A stretch of 6,468 nucleotides of DNA from an uncultured bacterium (GTDB lineage: Bacteria > Planctomycetota > UBA1135 > UBA2386), in assembly GCA_938003515.1 (NCBI GenBank), contig CALKYL010000453.1:1-6468 (forward strand), written 5' to 3'. Below are positions 4,849-6,468 of the stretch, piece after piece; within the stretch, counting starts at the first letter, position 1, and every line of letters starts with the position of its first letter. Below the pieces are notes generated by a model, which was not told the DNA's origin, ran no database searches, and saw nothing but the letters and a program-made list of their open reading frames with translations. Both the position numbers and the translations under genes were made by a program.

Positions 4849-6441
4849 ATGAGAACGTCCCTGCTCTGCCTCGCCACCCTCACCTGCCTCGCGCCCGCCG
4901 CGGCGGCCCAGTCCGGGCCGAAGGCGATCCTGTTCACCGGCCGCTTCCCGTTCGTCAGCACGGACGCGCTGAACTACCCGAACAGCGCGATCGCGCAGAT
5001 GACCGAGTACGACTTCAGCTACTCGGTGCCGCTGCCGGGCGCGCCGATCGCCGGTCGCACGCTGATGCCGGCGACGGCGATGCACTGCTACCTCGGCGAC
5101 GGGGACCAGAACGGCGACTACCTCAAGTTCCGCACCTGGAAGCCCAGCTACTTCACCAACATCGGCATCGACGGCGTGTTCGTGAAGCATCCGGCGCTGT
5201 CCGGCGTCACCTCGCCCACCTGGCAGGACGTCTTCTGGACGCCGCGGCTCGACGGCGCCGCTGGCCCGATCGAGGTGCTGACCAACAACGGCACGCCGGT
5301 CACGCTGCAGGAAGGCGACTGGCTGCGCTTCCGACCGAACGGCAACGCCGAGTTCTTCATGACGCGCCAGCAGTATGGCATCGCCGCCGGCGTGCAGGTC
5401 AACCCGGGCTCCGACAACCCCGGCATCGGCGCGATCGCGCAGGACGCCGCCGGCAACCTCTACCTCGCGCCCGCGGACCTCGGCCACTGGGTCAACGGCA
5501 ACCAGGGCGGCGGGTTCTTCGCACAGGACGGCGCGATCCTCAAGATCGACGCGGCCAACATCACCTACGACGGCAACGGCAACGTCGCGGCGTTCGCGCC
5601 GGACTCGGCGCGGATCCTGATCAACGAGTCGCTGACCGGTCCCGGCGGCACGCTGACCGTGCGCGGCATGGTGGACAACAGCGGCGCGATCGACCGCACG
5701 GGTGTGCCGGTCGTCACGGCCGGGATCTACGGCAAGACGGGCGGCCTCGGCCTCGACCCGAACGGCGGCACGTGGACGCCGATGTATCCCGACGCGGCGG
5801 GCAACTTCCCCGCCGAGCCGAACCTCGTCTTCTGCAGCAACGCCGGCTCCTACGGCGGCACGATCTGGACCACCAACAACCAGGGCGAGGTGCTCGAGAT
5901 CAACAACTTCGGGAACCCGGGCCAGGGCGTCTTGTGCGGTAGCACCACCGCCGGCGTGCCGGCCGACGGCTCGTGGCTCGGCGTGCAGCTCGACATCACC
6001 AACTTCCAGCCGACGCTGCTCGGCATGACGATCATCGACCTGCCGACCCAGCAGCTGATCGCCGACCAGGGCGACTTCGGCCGGCTCGCCACCAGCGCTT
6101 CGCAGCCGACGTGGACCGTCGATCTGTTCGGCCCGCCCAACACCGCCGTGTTCGGCCTGGTCGCCGTCGGGCCGCAGCCGCCGGCGATCGTCGTGCCGTC
6201 GTTCTCGGTCGGCTTCCTGCCGCTGCCGTTCGACCCGCTGACGTGGCCGGACCTGTTCTTCTCGTCGCTGCCGATCGACATCGGCCTCGCGATCACCGAC
6301 GCAGAGGGCTACGCGTCGCTGTCGGTGCCGAACCCGAACACCGGCGCGTTTCCCGGCTTCACGTTCATGGTGCAGGGCCTCGGGCTGGCGGCCAACTTCG
6401 ACTTCCAGCTGACGTCGCCGATGATCCTGCAGCTGCAGTGA
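4849..6441 (+). CDS. Secreted protein of unknown function with planctomycete-type C-terminal domain
   Basis: 530 residues. The start at 4849 is set by AAGGA 8 bases upstream and an immediate Sec signal peptide (MRTSLLCLATLTCLAPAAAA, cleavage likely after residue 20, before QSG). I do not recognise the main body (about 21-420). It is rich in G, N, D and P with short beta-like strands, including IGAIAQDAAGNLYLA (193-207) and GAILKIDAANITYDGNGN (228-245), which look like propeller-type blades, and an acidic GDGDQNGDY (83-91) resembling a calcium-binding loop. The mature part has only three cysteines (80, 329, 363). The last about 105 residues (425-530) look like a diverged copy of the C-terminal domain of the divergent hydrolase-like neighbour, with ITDAEGYASLSVPN at the place of FNAQGRATATLNW, and both proteins end in LQ. 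Location is outside the cytoplasm; a structural or binding role is more likely than a known enzyme activity, but this is inference. Confidence 0.93.
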   Translation: MRTSLLCLATLTCLAPAAAAQSGPKAILFTGRFPFVSTDALNYPNSAIAQMTEYDFSYSVPLPGAPIAGRTLMPATAMHCYLGDGDQNGDYLKFRTWKPSYFTNIGIDGVFVKHPALSGVTSPTWQDVFWTPRLDGAAGPIEVLTNNGTPVTLQEGDWLRFRPNGNAEFFMTRQQYGIAAGVQVNPGSDNPGIGAIAQDAAGNLYLAPADLGHWVNGNQGGGFFAQDGAILKIDAANITYDGNGNVAAFAPDSARILINESLTGPGGTLTVRGMVDNSGAIDRTGVPVVTAGIYGKTGGLGLDPNGGTWTPMYPDAAGNFPAEPNLVFCSNAGSYGGTIWTTNNQGEVLEINNFGNPGQGVLCGSTTAGVPADGSWLGVQLDITNFQPTLLGMTIIDLPTQQLIADQGDFGRLATSASQPTWTVDLFGPPNTAVFGLVAVGPQPPAIVVPSFSVGFLPLPFDPLTWPDLFFSSLPIDIGLAITDAEGYASLSVPNPNTGAFPGFTFMVQGLGLAANFDFQLTSPMILQLQ

Positions 6442-6448
6442 GGTCCCG

Positions 6449-6463
6449 GCGCGCCGGCCGCGC
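6449..6463 (+). terminator. Possible terminator stem after the secreted protein gene
   Basis: GCGCG (6449-6453) pairs with CGCGC (6459-6463) around a 5-base loop, 7 bases after the stop codon. The window ends at 6468, so any following T-run is not visible. In DNA this rich in G and C such a stem is weak evidence. Confidence 0.22.
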
Positions 6464-6468
6464 GCTGC

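Noticed and set aside
2980..5487. 835-residue open frame on the minus strand
   Set aside because: Overlaps the whole hydrolase-like gene in another frame, and the product is low-complexity R/A/P-rich sequence.
3480..5942. 820-residue open frame on the plus strand
   Set aside because: It is antisense to the hydrolase-like gene and then out of frame with the secreted-protein gene; its product is arginine-rich with no domain. Long shadow frames are normal at this GC content.

Overview
The window is about 6.5 kb of very GC-rich bacterial DNA with no sign of recent transfer. It most likely comes from a planctomycete (Planctomycetota). The best evidence is the pair of secreted proteins on the right: each ends in the roughly 100-130 residue C-terminal domain that is common on exported proteins of marine planctomycetes (core phrase 'LSGTSPGF...PLNIDA...FGTFNAQGRATA' in one, a more divergent copy in the other). 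Both stop in '...LQ'. This placement rests on recalled family features, not on a database search.

Layout, left to right. Minus strand, 1-784: a 221-residue protein of unknown function (possibly distantly DUF432-like) whose stop codon overlaps by 4 bases (GTGA) the start of a predicted lipoprotein that runs off the left edge; the two are probably translationally coupled. Plus strand, 946-1022: one tRNA-Val(GAC) with encoded CCA, preceded by a plausible sigma70-type promoter. Region 1023-1188 lies between converging transcripts and holds two short tandem repeats and a GC-rich hairpin. Minus strand, 1189-4727: a 41-residue single-span membrane protein, a stand-alone PaaZ/BoxD-type aldehyde dehydrogenase, and a secreted glycoside-hydrolase-like TIM-barrel protein. 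The dehydrogenase lies 67 bases behind the hydrolase-like gene and could be co-transcribed with it; a strong palindrome separates the dehydrogenase from the small membrane gene. Plus strand, 4849-6441: a second secreted protein of unknown function, divergent from the hydrolase-like gene across a 121-base gap with facing candidate promoters and an 8-bp inverted repeat.

How the genes might work together: the two divergent secreted proteins share a C-terminal domain type and a regulatory gap, so they may be exported by the same route and expressed together. The dehydrogenase would act in the cytoplasm on a CoA-linked semialdehyde from ring-cleaved aromatic compounds, but no other paa or box gene is present, so its pathway partners must be elsewhere. 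No mobile element, CRISPR array, phage gene or recognisable defence system is present. The most interesting material is the domain architecture of the two secreted proteins, the unannotated small membrane protein, and an unusual C33 in the tRNA anticodon loop.
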